Source: Meiothermus rufus DSM 22234 (GTDB lineage Bacteria; Deinococcota; Deinococci; Deinococcales; Thermaceae). Taken from it: a DNA stretch of 64,000 nucleotides. The notes under the pieces are model-generated. The model did not search any database. It saw only the letters and a program-made list of their open reading frames with translations, and was not told the origin of the DNA. Where the stretch lies: NCBI RefSeq assembly GCF_000423425.1, contig NZ_AUHY01000006.1:1-64000 (forward strand), read 5' to 3'. The position numbers were made by a program, and so were the translations under genes. Shown here one piece after another: positions 34,020 to 43,324 of this stretch (within the stretch, counting starts at the first letter, position 1; each line of letters starts with the position of its first letter).

Positions 34020-36377
34020 ATGGAAATAGCGCAAGATGCCAGTACGGGCCAAGGCCGGTTGGGGCGGCTGACCTGGATGATTTTGCTGGTGGGGGCTTTG
34101 TTCAGCCTCTACCTGGTGCTGCATCCCTTTACCCCTCTGAGTCGCTTCGACCTAAGCGTTCTCGACCAGGTGCAGCTCAGACGGGCCACCCACGTGCTTT
34201 TGCTTTTGCTGGCGGGCTATTTGATTACCGCACAGCTCCCGCCGGCCCGCCCCACTTTGGGCACGTGGGTTTTTGCCCTCTTGAGCCTGCCCTTTCTCTA
34301 CACCTTCTGGGTGCCCAATGTGCCAGGGGTGGAAATCTCGCCCCTGGGGCGGGCCATGGGTACGCTGGCCTGGGCCCTGGCGGTGCTGCCAGGCCTCTGG
34401 CCCAGGGTTCGGCGCTACGCTGACCTGGCTGCAGCTTTGTTGGCTGTTCTGCCCTGGGTCTACCAGGTGCGCTACTACGAGGAGCTGGTGAACCGGGCGG
34501 TTATTCCCACCGACTGGGACATGAGCATGTCCTTCACCGTTATGATTCTGGTGCTGGGGTTGGTCTCGAGGTTGCTGGGCCCCATCATGCCCTCGTTGGT
34601 GTTGGTTTTTCTCACCTACAACATGTACGGCCATCTGGTGCCCGGCACCTTCCAGGGCGCTAAAAACGGCATCGACCTGATCCTGGGCAAGTCCTACAAC
34701 GAGACCGAGGCCGGCATCTATGGCCTCATCACCGGGGTTTCGGCAAAGTACATCGTCTATTTCACCATTCTCTCGGGTTTGATTGGCACGCTGGGCCTGG
34801 GCAAGGTGGTGGCCAATATCGCGCTGTCCATGGTGGGCCGTACCCCCCAGACCCCGGGCCGGGTGACCGGTATCGCCTCGGTCTTTATGGGCATGTTCAG
34901 CGGCTCGGGGGCTGCCGATACCCAGTTTGTGGCTGCGCTGACCAAGCCCTTATACGAGCGGGCCAACTACGACCGCATGACCGCTGCGGGTTTGGTGGCC
35001 ACTGCCGGCACCATTGCCCTGATTACCCCACCGGTGCTGGGCTCCATCGCGTTTGTGATGGTTGAGATTCTGCAGATCAGCTACCTGTGGGTGGTGATTA
35101 TGGCTCTGGGGCCCATGTTGCTCTATTTGATGGGTATCCTGGCCTACAACGAGTTTTATACCCGCAAGGCCAAGCTGCCGCCGGTAGGGGCCGAAGGGCA
35201 TCTGGGCCGTAACTATGCTCTACGCTACAGCACCATTTTTCTGCCGATTCTGCTCATCGTGGTCATGTTGTTTTTGGGAACCGAGGTGGCCACTGCGGTC
35301 TATCTGGCCTCGCTGGCTTTTGTGCTCATTGCCTACCTCGACCCTACCCTGAGGCCTGCGGCCTTGCAGGAGGCCATGCAAAGCCCGGCCTACCGGGTGG
35401 GCCTGCCTTTGGGGATCGGGTTGATGCTCCTGGGGGCCTTCCTGCCCGTGCTTTTGGGCTGGAACCTGGGCAAGATACCTGTGCTGCCGGTAACGTTGGC
35501 GGTGGTGGGGTTGTGGGTGGGTACCTTTTTCTATCCCGCGGCGGCCAGTGGGCAGCTACGGGGGGTGTTGCGGCCCATTGCCCAGGGCTTGGTGGAAGGT
35601 TTTCGCCAGCTTATTCCCATTGGCTCGGCCATTGTGGCCGCCAACATGATCTTCGGCATGATGGTGATTACCGGGCTACCGGCCAAGTTCTCTATCTTTT
35701 TAGGCCAGGTCTCGGGGGAGAGCCTACTCTTGGCCACCTTGGTTACCGCAGTGTTTAGCCTGATTCTGGGGATGGGGGTTCCGCCTACCGCCACCTATGT
35801 GCTCACCGCATCCCTCACCGCCCCGGCCATTATCAAGATTGCTGCGGCCAACTTCCAGGGCTATGGCCTCGAGCCCCAGCAGGCCCTGTTGGCGGCTACC
35901 CTGGCTACCCATATGTTCCTCTTCTACTATGCGGTGCTGGCCGATGTGACGCCCCCGGTGGCCCTTTCTGGCTATGCCGCAGCCTCGGTTTTCAAGACCA
36001 ACCCCATCCTGACCGGTGTCTATGCCGCACGGGTGGCCTTGGCCAAGTACATCATTGGCTTTTTCTTCCTACTCTCCTTCACCGGAACAGGGCTTTTGAT
36101 TTTGCCGGTGCTGCAGAGCCTGCCGGGCCTCGAGGGCTGGCTCATCATCCTAGAGCGCTTCTTCTTCACAGGGGTGGCCATCCTTTTCCTGGCTGCGGCC
36201 ACAGTGGGCTATACCCGCCGGCCTTTGAGGCGCTGGGAGAGCTGGGTGATGGGCCTACTGGCTTTGGCCCTGTTTTACCCCTATCCCAACCTGTGGATGG
36301 CCTTCATTCCCTTTGGTCTGGGCTTGCTTTTCTTCCTGCGCAAAGAAAAGGACTCGGCCCCCCAGGCGGCGGACTGA
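34020..36377 (+). CDS. TRAP transporter fused permease (4TM-12TM)
   Basis: A 785-residue membrane protein that joins the small (DctQ-like) and large (DctM-like) TRAP subunits. The N-terminal helices are followed by the DctM core: AKYIVYFTILSGLIGTLGLG, GVFSGSGAADT-type segment MFSGSGAADTQFVAAL, VATAGTIALITPPVLGSIAF, and a repeat near the C-terminus, ILGMGVPPTATYVLTASL and ADVTPPVALSGYAAA. It is driven by an ion gradient and partners the TAXI receptor upstream. GGAGG precedes the ATG. Confidence 0.94.
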   Translation: MEIAQDASTGQGRLGRLTWMILLVGALFSLYLVLHPFTPLSRFDLSVLDQVQLRRATHVLLLLLAGYLITAQLPPARPTLGTWVFALLSLPFLYTFWVPNVPGVEISPLGRAMGTLAWALAVLPGLWPRVRRYADLAAALLAVLPWVYQVRYYEELVNRAVIPTDWDMSMSFTVMILVLGLVSRLLGPIMPSLVLVFLTYNMYGHLVPGTFQGAKNGIDLILGKSYNETEAGIYGLITGVSAKYIVYFTILSGLIGTLGLGKVVANIALSMVGRTPQTPGRVTGIASVFMGMFSGSGAADTQFVAALTKPLYERANYDRMTAAGLVATAGTIALITPPVLGSIAFVMVEILQISYLWVVIMALGPMLLYLMGILAYNEFYTRKAKLPPVGAEGHLGRNYALRYSTIFLPILLIVVMLFLGTEVATAVYLASLAFVLIAYLDPTLRPAALQEAMQSPAYRVGLPLGIGLMLLGAFLPVLLGWNLGKIPVLPVTLAVVGLWVGTFFYPAAASGQLRGVLRPIAQGLVEGFRQLIPIGSAIVAANMIFGMMVITGLPAKFSIFLGQVSGESLLLATLVTAVFSLILGMGVPPTATYVLTASLTAPAIIKIAAANFQGYGLEPQQALLAATLATHMFLFYYAVLADVTPPVALSGYAAASVFKTNPILTGVYAARVALAKYIIGFFFLLSFTGTGLLILPVLQSLPGLEGWLIILERFFFTGVAILFLAAATVGYTRRPLRRWESWVMGLLALALFYPYPNLWMAFIPFGLGLLFFLRKEKDSAPQAAD

Positions 36378-36424
36378 GGGTCAGAAGCACTACCATAGGC
36401 CAGCCGGGCGATTAGACTTAAGGC

Positions 36425-36754
36425 ATGTTGACCCTAATGCGCCGTGCCGGCTTCCGCTTTTACGTCAAATCGGGGAGTGCCCAGGAAAAGCCGCACATCT
36501 ACGTGACTCGCGACGGCCAGTCTTGGGCCAAGTTCAGCCTGAACCCAGTGAGCGTGGAGATGAACAACGGCTTTAGCCGTACCGAGCTGACCCGCCTACA
36601 GGGTATGGTGACCGACCTCGAGCCCCAGCTTTTGCAGGTATGGGGGGAGTATGCCAGGAGCCAGGGGGTTCGGCCTGAAAAAGAGGAGCGGCAAGCGCCC
36701 AAGCCCGCCCCTTCCCCCCAGGCGGCCGAGGCCAACGCAGACCCTGCGGCCTAG
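36425..36754 (+). CDS. DUF4160-like small protein
   Basis: A 109-residue protein. RRAGFRFYVKSGSAQEKPHIYVTRDGQSWAKFSL follows the DUF4160 pattern (rfYfYs.dH.PPHvHV), with the second motif RTELTRLQGMVTDLEPQLLQVWGEYA matching its helical half, then a disordered Pro/Ala tail. DUF4160 genes often pair with DUF2442 genes, possibly as toxin-antitoxin-like units; no such partner is present. The ATG lies six bases after TAGACT (36413-36418). It is 12 bases upstream of holA and probably co-transcribed with it. Confidence 0.65.
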   Translation: MLTLMRRAGFRFYVKSGSAQEKPHIYVTRDGQSWAKFSLNPVSVEMNNGFSRTELTRLQGMVTDLEPQLLQVWGEYARSQGVRPEKEERQAPKPAPSPQAAEANADPAA

Positions 36755-36766
36755 CCGGGTTGACCC

Positions 36767-37699
36767 ATGATTCAGGTTTTCACCGGGGATAGCTTCCTGG
36801 CTCGCGAGGCTTTATTGCAGGAGGCCAGCTTGCAGGGGCTGCCCCCCCGCCTGATGCCTCCCGAGCCGGCTTTGCTGGTGCAGGAGGTCAGCGGTGGGCT
36901 TTTCGGCCCCAGTGGGGCTCTGGTGGATTTGCGTGACCTTGGCGAGGCCGAGTGGAAACCCCTGCGGGAGGTGTTGCAACATCTGCCGCAGGGGGCCGTA
37001 GTGCTGCTGCTCGATCCTAAGCCCAGTGCCACACGCAGCCGGTGGTATGCCGACAATGCCCAACGGCGCGATTATCCTGTGCCCAGCCCCAAGGAGATGA
37101 CCCAGTGGGTACACAACCGTGCCCGCCACTACGGCCTGAAGCTCCCCGGGGCGGTGGCCGCGTATCTGGCGGGCTTGGTGGGCGCAAAAGGAAGCGCGGA
37201 GAACCCCACCGTGGGCCTCGAGGCCCTCGATCAGGAACTACAGAAGTTGCAATGGGCCACGCCCCCCCTCACCTTGGAAAAGGTTCAGGCCCTCGTTGCC
37301 TTGGAGACGCCCATTTCGGGCTTCGACCTGGTGCGCTCGATTGCCGAGGGTAAGCCTCTTCAGGCCTTCAAATACGCCAAAGAGCTTTTACAGCGCGGCG
37401 AGGACCCCTTGCGCATTTTGGGCGCGCTTTCCTGGCAGTACGTGCGGGTAGCCCGGGCCTGGGCTTTGTTGCAGCAAGACCCCTTGTTGGGTGAGGGGGC
37501 TGCGGCCAGCGCCCTGGGTATGCACCCTTATGCCGCCAAGCAGGTTTTGCTGTTGGCCAAAAGGATGCCAGGGGAGAAGGTGGTGCGGGCCTTGGAGATT
37601 CTTATGGAGGCTGAGGAGGCGGCCAAAACCGGAAGGGATATGCGCCTGGCCTTAGAGCGGGCCATGGTGGGGCTGGCAGCCCTACACGCTCCGGCCTAG
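36767..37699 (+). CDS. holA: DNA polymerase III delta subunit
   Basis: The clamp-loader subunit that opens the sliding clamp. At 310 residues it has the HolA layout: IQVFTGDSFLAREALLQEA, a RecA-like domain with QGAVVLLLDPKPSATRSRWY, the linker VPSPKEMTQWVHNRA, and a helical collar domain with PISGFDLVRSIAEGKPLQAF and GEDPLRILGALSWQYVRVARA. It lacks a Walker A motif, as expected for delta. Its end overlaps the convergent exchanger gene by four bases. Confidence 0.88.
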   Translation: MIQVFTGDSFLAREALLQEASLQGLPPRLMPPEPALLVQEVSGGLFGPSGALVDLRDLGEAEWKPLREVLQHLPQGAVVLLLDPKPSATRSRWYADNAQRRDYPVPSPKEMTQWVHNRARHYGLKLPGAVAAYLAGLVGAKGSAENPTVGLEALDQELQKLQWATPPLTLEKVQALVALETPISGFDLVRSIAEGKPLQAFKYAKELLQRGEDPLRILGALSWQYVRVARAWALLQQDPLLGEGAAASALGMHPYAAKQVLLLAKRMPGEKVVRALEILMEAEEAAKTGRDMRLALERAMVGLAALHAPA

Positions 37700-38652
37700 C
37701 CCTGCAGCAGCCAGAAGGTATAGGCGGCGTACAGGGCTAGAAAAACCGCGCCTTCCCGCCGGCCCAGCCGGGCTCCGGTGACCAGAAAGGGCCACAGCAG
37801 CAGGCTGGCTCCCAGCATAACCGCCATGTCCCGTTGGATACTGGCCCAGGGTAGGTCAATGGGTTGTACCAGGGCGGTGAGGCCCAAAATGCCCAGGATG
37901 TTGAAGATATTGGAACCCACGATGTTGCCCAAGGCAATGTCCGGCTCACGCCGCAGGGCCGCGACCACCGAGGCGGCCAACTCGGGTAGGCTGGTGCCCA
38001 AGGCCACGACGGTCAGGCCGATCACCAGCTCGGATACGCCGAAGCCTCGAGCCAGCGCTACCGCGCCTAGGGTTAGGATGCGGGCCCCCAGCCCCAGCAG
38101 GACTAGCCCCAGAGCCAACCCGAGGTAGTTGCGCCAACTTATCTGGGCGGGCTGGCCGTACTCCTGTTCGAATTCCTGGGCTACCTCTGGGTTCTCGCCG
38201 CTGCTGCTTTTGTAAAGGAAGCCGATGTATAGCCCCAGCAAAATCAGCGAAAAAAGCCCTTCCCAGCGGCCTACCTGCTGGCCCAAGTAGAGAAAGGCCC
38301 AGAGCAGCAGGGCGGTGCCAATCATAAAGGGCACCTCGCGGCGGATGAACTGGGCCTGGGCCCGTATGGGTTGGATTAGGGCGGTCAGGCCCAGAATCAG
38401 CAGGATGTTTAGGATGTTCGAGCCCACTACGTTGCCTATAGCAATGCTGGGGCTGCCGGAAAGGGCTGCAGCCAGACTGGCGGCCAGTTCGGGGCTGCTG
38501 GTACCAAAGGCCACCACGGTCAGGCCTACCACCATGGTGTTGATGCCCCAGCTACGGGCCAGAACCACCGCGTTTTTGACCAGCACCTCGCCGCCAAAGT
38601 ACAAGAGCACCACACCACCTGCGATAAGCAAGAGATTCAGAAGCAGCTCCAT
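37696..38652 (-). CDS. CaCA-family Na+/Ca2+ antiporter (YrbG-like)
   Basis: A 318-residue membrane protein with two inverted repeats of five helices, each carrying the alpha-repeat ion motif: VGLTVVAFGTSSPELAASLA with GNVVGSNILNILLILG in the first half, and GLTVVALGTSLPELAASVVA with GNIVGSNIFNILGILG in the second. It exchanges calcium for sodium or protons. A short acidic cytoplasmic loop separates the halves. It starts 18 bases after the amidase gene ends. Confidence 0.93.
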   Translation of the reverse strand: MELLLNLLLIAGGVVLLYFGGEVLVKNAVVLARSWGINTMVVGLTVVAFGTSSPELAASLAAALSGSPSIAIGNVVGSNILNILLILGLTALIQPIRAQAQFIRREVPFMIGTALLLWAFLYLGQQVGRWEGLFSLILLGLYIGFLYKSSSGENPEVAQEFEQEYGQPAQISWRNYLGLALGLVLLGLGARILTLGAVALARGFGVSELVIGLTVVALGTSLPELAASVVAALRREPDIALGNIVGSNIFNILGILGLTALVQPIDLPWASIQRDMAVMLGASLLLWPFLVTGARLGRREGAVFLALYAAYTFWLLQG

Positions 38653-38670
38653 GCCCCATAGGATAGCCGG

Positions 38671-39861
38671 TTACTCCACAGGATGGTCGTTTTCCAGGTA
38701 TTCCAGCACCCCTCGAGCAATCCCATAGGCCAGCCGGTCGAGATAGTTCGGTTGGCGCAGATTCTGCCCCTCGAGGGGGTGGCTCAGGTAGCCCATTTCC
38801 ACCAAGATGGCCGGCACGCTGTTGTAGCGGATGACATAGAAATCGGCGCTGCGTACTCCCCGGTTGAAAGCCGCCGTGGCCCCCAACAGATGGGCCATAA
38901 CGCGGGTGGCCAGGGTGCGGGAAAGCTCCATGCGGCGCAGTGAGTTCATAAGGGGCGTGGGGGTGGGCAGGCTCTGCGGCGGGATGGGGTTGACGTCCTC
39001 GGGGCTGGGCTGGGCCAGGTCGGGTGGGGTGGGGAGGGTTTCTAAGGGGCTGGGGGCGATGGCCAGTGGAGGGGGCTGGAGTGGGGCGGGGGCTGGGAAA
39101 AAGGGGCGGGCGTTGCCGGGGCCAAAGTAGTAGACCTCGAGGCCGCACCAGCCATCAGCCCGGGGGGGAGCAATGGCGTTGGCATGAATGGAAACGAACA
39201 GATCCTTGCCCTCGGCCAAGGCCACCCGCTGGCTTAGGTCGGTGCGCTTGTCGGGGGAAAAGGTGTTATCGTCCTCGCGGGTCAAGGTGACGGCCACCCC
39301 GGCTTCCTCCAGCAGACGGCGCACCCGCAGGGCCACCTCGAGGTTCACCACCTTCTCCGCTACCGGCCCCATGGCGCCGGGGTCGGGGCCGCCATGCCCG
39401 GGGTCCAGCACTACGGCAAAGCGTCTTCCGTTAGCCTTAACAAAGCGAAAGCCCGGAAGGGGTGACAGCGGGCTGGTATCCACAAAGGCTCCCGAAAGGT
39501 CAAGCACCAGACGCTGGCCCTCCCCTTCCAAGGCCGGTAATACCATGCTGCGAAAGCCAGAGCGGGGCGTGGCTCCCTGGGGGGTGAGCAAAATCAGCGT
39601 GGCGCGGTCTTCAAACTGCTCCAGCACATAGCCGGCCAGTTCCGGTTGGCTCACAAAATGCACTCCAGGGTTGACCTTCTGCCCGGGCAGGGTGACCTTT
39701 AGCGCAGCCCCCAAGGGCTCGAGCTGGTAGGTAGCCTCCTTAGGCAGATCCAGCACCACCCGGGTGAAACCGGGTTGGTCGCCAATGCGCGGTGGGGGCA
39801 GCACCTGGCTTAGGGCAAATGGCCCTAGGGCGAGTAGCAGCAAGAAAAAGAGCCTCCTCAA
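38671..39861 (-). CDS. N-acetylmuramoyl-L-alanine amidase with AMIN domain
   Basis: A 396-residue exported cell-wall hydrolase. A signal peptide (MRRLFFLLLLALGPFALS) leads to an AMIN-type domain (about 25-125), then an amidase_3 domain with zinc ligands in VLDPGHGGPDPGA (His), EKVVNLEVAL (Glu) and FVSIHANAI (His). A Pro-rich insert (about 251-304) splits the catalytic domain before SLRRMELSRTLA, and the catalytic Glu lies in ILVEMGYLSHP. The start reads as TTG at 39861, nine bases after TAGACT (39871-39876, minus). It may act in daughter-cell separation. Confidence 0.9.
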   Translation of the reverse strand: MRRLFFLLLLALGPFALSQVLPPPRIGDQPGFTRVVLDLPKEATYQLEPLGAALKVTLPGQKVNPGVHFVSQPELAGYVLEQFEDRATLILLTPQGATPRSGFRSMVLPALEGEGQRLVLDLSGAFVDTSPLSPLPGFRFVKANGRRFAVVLDPGHGGPDPGAMGPVAEKVVNLEVALRVRRLLEEAGVAVTLTREDDNTFSPDKRTDLSQRVALAEGKDLFVSIHANAIAPPRADGWCGLEVYYFGPGNARPFFPAPAPLQPPPLAIAPSPLETLPTPPDLAQPSPEDVNPIPPQSLPTPTPLMNSLRRMELSRTLATRVMAHLLGATAAFNRGVRSADFYVIRYNSVPAILVEMGYLSHPLEGQNLRQPNYLDRLAYGIARGVLEYLENDHPVE

Positions 39862-40033
39862 GGCGGTCTTAGTCTATGTGAGTTCGTGGTGGTAAGAGGT
39901 GAGTTGTGGCTTCCCCAGCCTTCATAAAAGCCGCGGGCCCATACCTTGACCCGTTTTTTGTTCAAAATGGAAGCTAGCGCCGGAAAGCGTTGAGCTAAAC
40001 CCTGCTAGCCTAGAGGTGTTAGGAGGAGGTCAC

Positions 40034-41428
40034 GTGTTGGCAGAAGCCTTGGTAGAAGAGGTGTTACAGCGTGCCCGTGCGGGCGGGGCGGACTTTGCCG
40101 AGTTGTATGTGGAGCGCTGGCGGCGGCGGGCCTTGCGGGTGCTCTCGGGCCAGGTCAAGGAGGCTACCAGCGGCATCGAGTATGGGGCTGGGCTGCGGCT
40201 TTTTTATGGTACCGAGGTGGTCTATGCCTATACCAACGACCTAAGTCCCCAGGGCCTCTTCGAGGTGGCCGAAACCCTGGTCAAGCTTAGGGGTAGCGCG
40301 GGCCAGGTCGATGCCCGTGGCCAGGGCGGGCTGGACTTCCGCAGGGCTGTGGCCCAGGGCTTGCACGCCCCCGAGATTCCCTTCACCGCCCGCGACAAGC
40401 GCTACCGCCTGGAGCGCATCCGCGAGGCCGAGGCCGGGGCCATGGTGGGGCCCCAGATCAAGCAGGTGCAGACCCAACTAAACGAGTGGGAGCAAGAGGT
40501 GCTGGTGGCTACTAGCGAGGGCGTCTGGGCCGAGGATCGCCGGGTGCGCACCCGTTTTTACGTCACCGCCATCGCCCAGGACGCCTCGGGGATGCAGACC
40601 GGGGTGATGGGGCCGGGGCTTTCGCTGGGCCTCGAGCTCTTCGACCGCTACCCTCCCGCCGAGGTGGGGCGCAGGGCCGGGCTGCAAGCCCTTACCAACC
40701 TGCGGGCCAAACCCGCACCCGCCGGCACCATGCCGGTGGTGATTGGCAATGGCTTTGGCGGGGTGATCTTCCACGAAGCCCTGGGGCACCTCCTGGAGAC
40801 CACCTCGGTGGCCAAGAAGGCCAGTGTGCTCTCCGATAAGTTAGGGGAGAAGGTGGCCTCCGAGGTGGTGACCTACATCGACGACGGCACCACCCCCCAC
40901 GGCTGGGGCTCGCAGGAGTTCGACGACGAAGGACACCCCACCGAGCGCACCGTGCTGATTGAAAACGGGGTACTCAAGAGTTACATGGTCGACCGGCTGG
41001 GCAGCCTCCTGACCGGCTACCGCCCCACCGGCTCGGGCCGCCGCCAGGACTATACCTTTGCTCCTACCAGCCGCATGCGCAACACCTTTATTGCCCCCGG
41101 CACCACGCCCAAGGAGAAGCTCTTTGAGGGCATCGAGTTTGGCCTTTATGCCGCCGATATGGGCGGAGGGCAGGTGCGGCCCGGCTCGGGGGAGTACAAC
41201 TTTGCCGTCAAGGAGGGCTACATCATCCGCAAAGGCCGCATCGAAGAGCCGGTGCGGGGAGCCATGCTGGTAGGCAAGGGTCCCGAGAGCATCCAGAAAA
41301 TCGTGGCGGTTTCCGACGACTTAGAGACCGGCCCCGGCATGTGTGGCTCGCTGTCGGGCAGCCTGCCGGTGGAGGTGGGCCAGCCCCATTTGCTCATCTC
41401 GGAGATTGTGGTCGGGGGGCAGGCCTAG
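40034..41428 (+). CDS. tldD: TldD family metallopeptidase
   Basis: Forms a heterodimer with PmbA/TldE that degrades unfolded peptides and, in some species, matures peptide antibiotics. The 464-residue protein has the zinc motif GVIFHEALGHLLE and the C-terminal Cys ligand region GPGMCGSLSGSLPVEVGQP, identifying it as the catalytic subunit. The start is GTG at 40034 because AGGAGGAGGT (40021-40030) lies just upstream; a longer start at 40016 would place that site inside the gene. pmbA follows 25 bases later. Confidence 0.93.
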   Translation: MLAEALVEEVLQRARAGGADFAELYVERWRRRALRVLSGQVKEATSGIEYGAGLRLFYGTEVVYAYTNDLSPQGLFEVAETLVKLRGSAGQVDARGQGGLDFRRAVAQGLHAPEIPFTARDKRYRLERIREAEAGAMVGPQIKQVQTQLNEWEQEVLVATSEGVWAEDRRVRTRFYVTAIAQDASGMQTGVMGPGLSLGLELFDRYPPAEVGRRAGLQALTNLRAKPAPAGTMPVVIGNGFGGVIFHEALGHLLETTSVAKKASVLSDKLGEKVASEVVTYIDDGTTPHGWGSQEFDDEGHPTERTVLIENGVLKSYMVDRLGSLLTGYRPTGSGRRQDYTFAPTSRMRNTFIAPGTTPKEKLFEGIEFGLYAADMGGGQVRPGSGEYNFAVKEGYIIRKGRIEEPVRGAMLVGKGPESIQKIVAVSDDLETGPGMCGSLSGSLPVEVGQPHLLISEIVVGGQA

Positions 41429-41453
41429 CCCCTTGCAGAAGCGAGGCGTGTGT

Positions 41454-42770
41454 ATGACCTTTGAAGAAGCCAGGGATTACCTTTTGCAAAAAGCCAGGGC
41501 GCTGGGCCTCGAGGCCGAGGTGCTGGCCATAGAAAACCGTGAGCTGACCGTACAGGCCCACGGCGGTAGGGTAGAGAACATCACCCAGGCCACCCAGGGC
41601 GGGGTGGGGGTGCGGGTGGTGGTGGAAGGCAAGACCGGGTATGCCTATACCGAGGAACGTACACCCGAAGCCCTGGACTGGGTGCTGGCCGAAGCCCACG
41701 AGAACGCTTTGTTGCAGTCGGAGACGGGCGGATTCTTGCCTGCTGGCGGTGAGCTGGGCCGCCACGATCTCTTGGGCGAGGGGCTTTCGGCACCCTTGGA
41801 GCAGAAACGTCGGGCTGCGCTAGATGTGGAGTTGGGCTTGCGGGCCGACCCAAGGACGCGCCAGGTGCAGATGACCCGCTATGCCGAGCACGAGACCCAG
41901 GCTTTCCTAGGTTCGACCCAGGGGGTCTCGGGGGCTTTCCGCAATGGCTACGGTGCCCTGATGGCCTACGCAGTGATGGGCCAGGGCCAAAGCCTCAAGC
42001 AGTCCTTTGAGCTGGAGGTTTCTAAGGAGTTTCACGCCCTCGACCCGGGCCGCACCGCGCAGGAGTTCATTCGGAAAACGGGCCGTTTGCTGGAGGCCCG
42101 GCCCCTCAAGACCGGGCGCTACAGAGCCTACTTTGAGCCCAGAGCCTTTGGCCAACTGCTGGCGGTGATGGGGATGTTCATGCTTTCGGCCAAAAATGTG
42201 CTCGAGGGCAAGAGCCTGCTGGCGGGCAAGATAGGCCAGAAGATCGCCTCGGAAACCTTCACCCTGGTCGACGACCCCACCCTGCCGGGCGGGCTGGCCT
42301 CGCGCCCTTTTGATGCCGAGGGAACCCCGGCCCAGCGCACGGTGCTTATCGAGCAGGGGGTGCTCAAGACCTTCCTGCACAATGCCGAGACTGCCCGCAA
42401 AATGGGGGTGCCCAACACCGGCCACGCCTGGCGGGGCTACAAGGGGGTGCTGGGGGTGGGGCCTTCCAACCTTTTTGTGGCGCCGGGTCAGGGTATCCAG
42501 ATGGACGAGGGCATCGTGGTCACCGACCTGATGGGCCTGCACGCCGGGGCCAACCCCATCTCGGGTGAGTTCAGCCTACAAGCCCTGGGCCTCAAGGTGG
42601 AAGGGGGCGAGGTGGCCTATCCGGTGGAAAACTTCACCGTGGCGGGGAACTTCCTGGAGCTTCTTGCCCACATTACCGCGCTGGGCACCGAGCTGGAGTG
42701 GAACCCCATGATGGGCATCGTAGGGTCGCCGATGGTGGAGGTGGCCGAGCTGTCGTTTGCCGGGGCTTGA
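41454..42770 (+). CDS. pmbA: PmbA/TldE protein
   Basis: The non-metal partner of TldD, 438 residues. It shares the fold (FEEARDYLLQKARALGLEAEV, GGVGVRVVVEGKTGYAYTEE, GLHAGANPISGEFSLQALG) but lacks HExxxH, as expected for TldE. The ATG at 41454 begins the conserved N-terminus; the upstream open frame shadows the end of tldD. Confidence 0.92.
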   Translation: MTFEEARDYLLQKARALGLEAEVLAIENRELTVQAHGGRVENITQATQGGVGVRVVVEGKTGYAYTEERTPEALDWVLAEAHENALLQSETGGFLPAGGELGRHDLLGEGLSAPLEQKRRAALDVELGLRADPRTRQVQMTRYAEHETQAFLGSTQGVSGAFRNGYGALMAYAVMGQGQSLKQSFELEVSKEFHALDPGRTAQEFIRKTGRLLEARPLKTGRYRAYFEPRAFGQLLAVMGMFMLSAKNVLEGKSLLAGKIGQKIASETFTLVDDPTLPGGLASRPFDAEGTPAQRTVLIEQGVLKTFLHNAETARKMGVPNTGHAWRGYKGVLGVGPSNLFVAPGQGIQMDEGIVVTDLMGLHAGANPISGEFSLQALGLKVEGGEVAYPVENFTVAGNFLELLAHITALGTELEWNPMMGIVGSPMVEVAELSFAGA

Positions 42771-42823
42771 GCCGGGCGCGTTTGGGTATTTTTGTACCGG
42801 GGTCTTGGTTCTAGGATGGGGCT

Positions 42824-43324
42824 ATGGAACAACTCGAGTACGTTCGGAAGAACCTCGAGGCCCTGGGCGAGCGCGACCGCCTGGAAGTGCTGCGGCAGAC
42901 CCCTGAGGCCCTGGAAGAGCTGTTCCCTCGCCTGGACATGCGCCGGGGCTGCGAGCTGACCCACTGGACCGCAGGGGAGATTTACTGCCACCTGGCCGAC
43001 CTCGAGATCGGCTACGGTTTCCGCATCCGCCAGGCCCTGGCCGGGGCAGAGCAGGCCCAGGCCTTCGACCACGACCGCTGGGGCATCCGCTACCGCAACT
43101 ACGAGAGCTACTCGGCCAAGCTGGCGCTGGATGCCTTTTGCGGCCTGCGTCGGTGGAACCTCGAGCTGCTGCGCAACCTAAAGCCCCAGGACTGGGAAAA
43201 GGTGGCCTACCATCCCCAGCGCGGCCCCGAGACCATCGCCTTCATCGTGAAGATGCTGGCAGGCCACGACCTGCGCCACCTCAAGGAACTGGAGTACATC
43301 GCCGGCTACGTCGAGGCGGGCTAG
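42824..43324 (+). CDS. DinB-like four-helix protein
   Basis: A 166-residue protein of the DinB/DfsB metal-dependent four-helix-bundle group. Candidate metal-binding histidines occur in YCHLADLEIGYGFRI and in AGHDLRHLKELEYI near the C-terminus. Members are often thiol-S-transferases or stress proteins; the role here is unknown. The ATG lies six bases after TAGGAT (42812-42817). It overlaps the convergent GNAT gene by four bases. Confidence 0.78.
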   Translation: MEQLEYVRKNLEALGERDRLEVLRQTPEALEELFPRLDMRRGCELTHWTAGEIYCHLADLEIGYGFRIRQALAGAEQAQAFDHDRWGIRYRNYESYSAKLALDAFCGLRRWNLELLRNLKPQDWEKVAYHPQRGPETIAFIVKMLAGHDLRHLKELEYIAGYVEAG

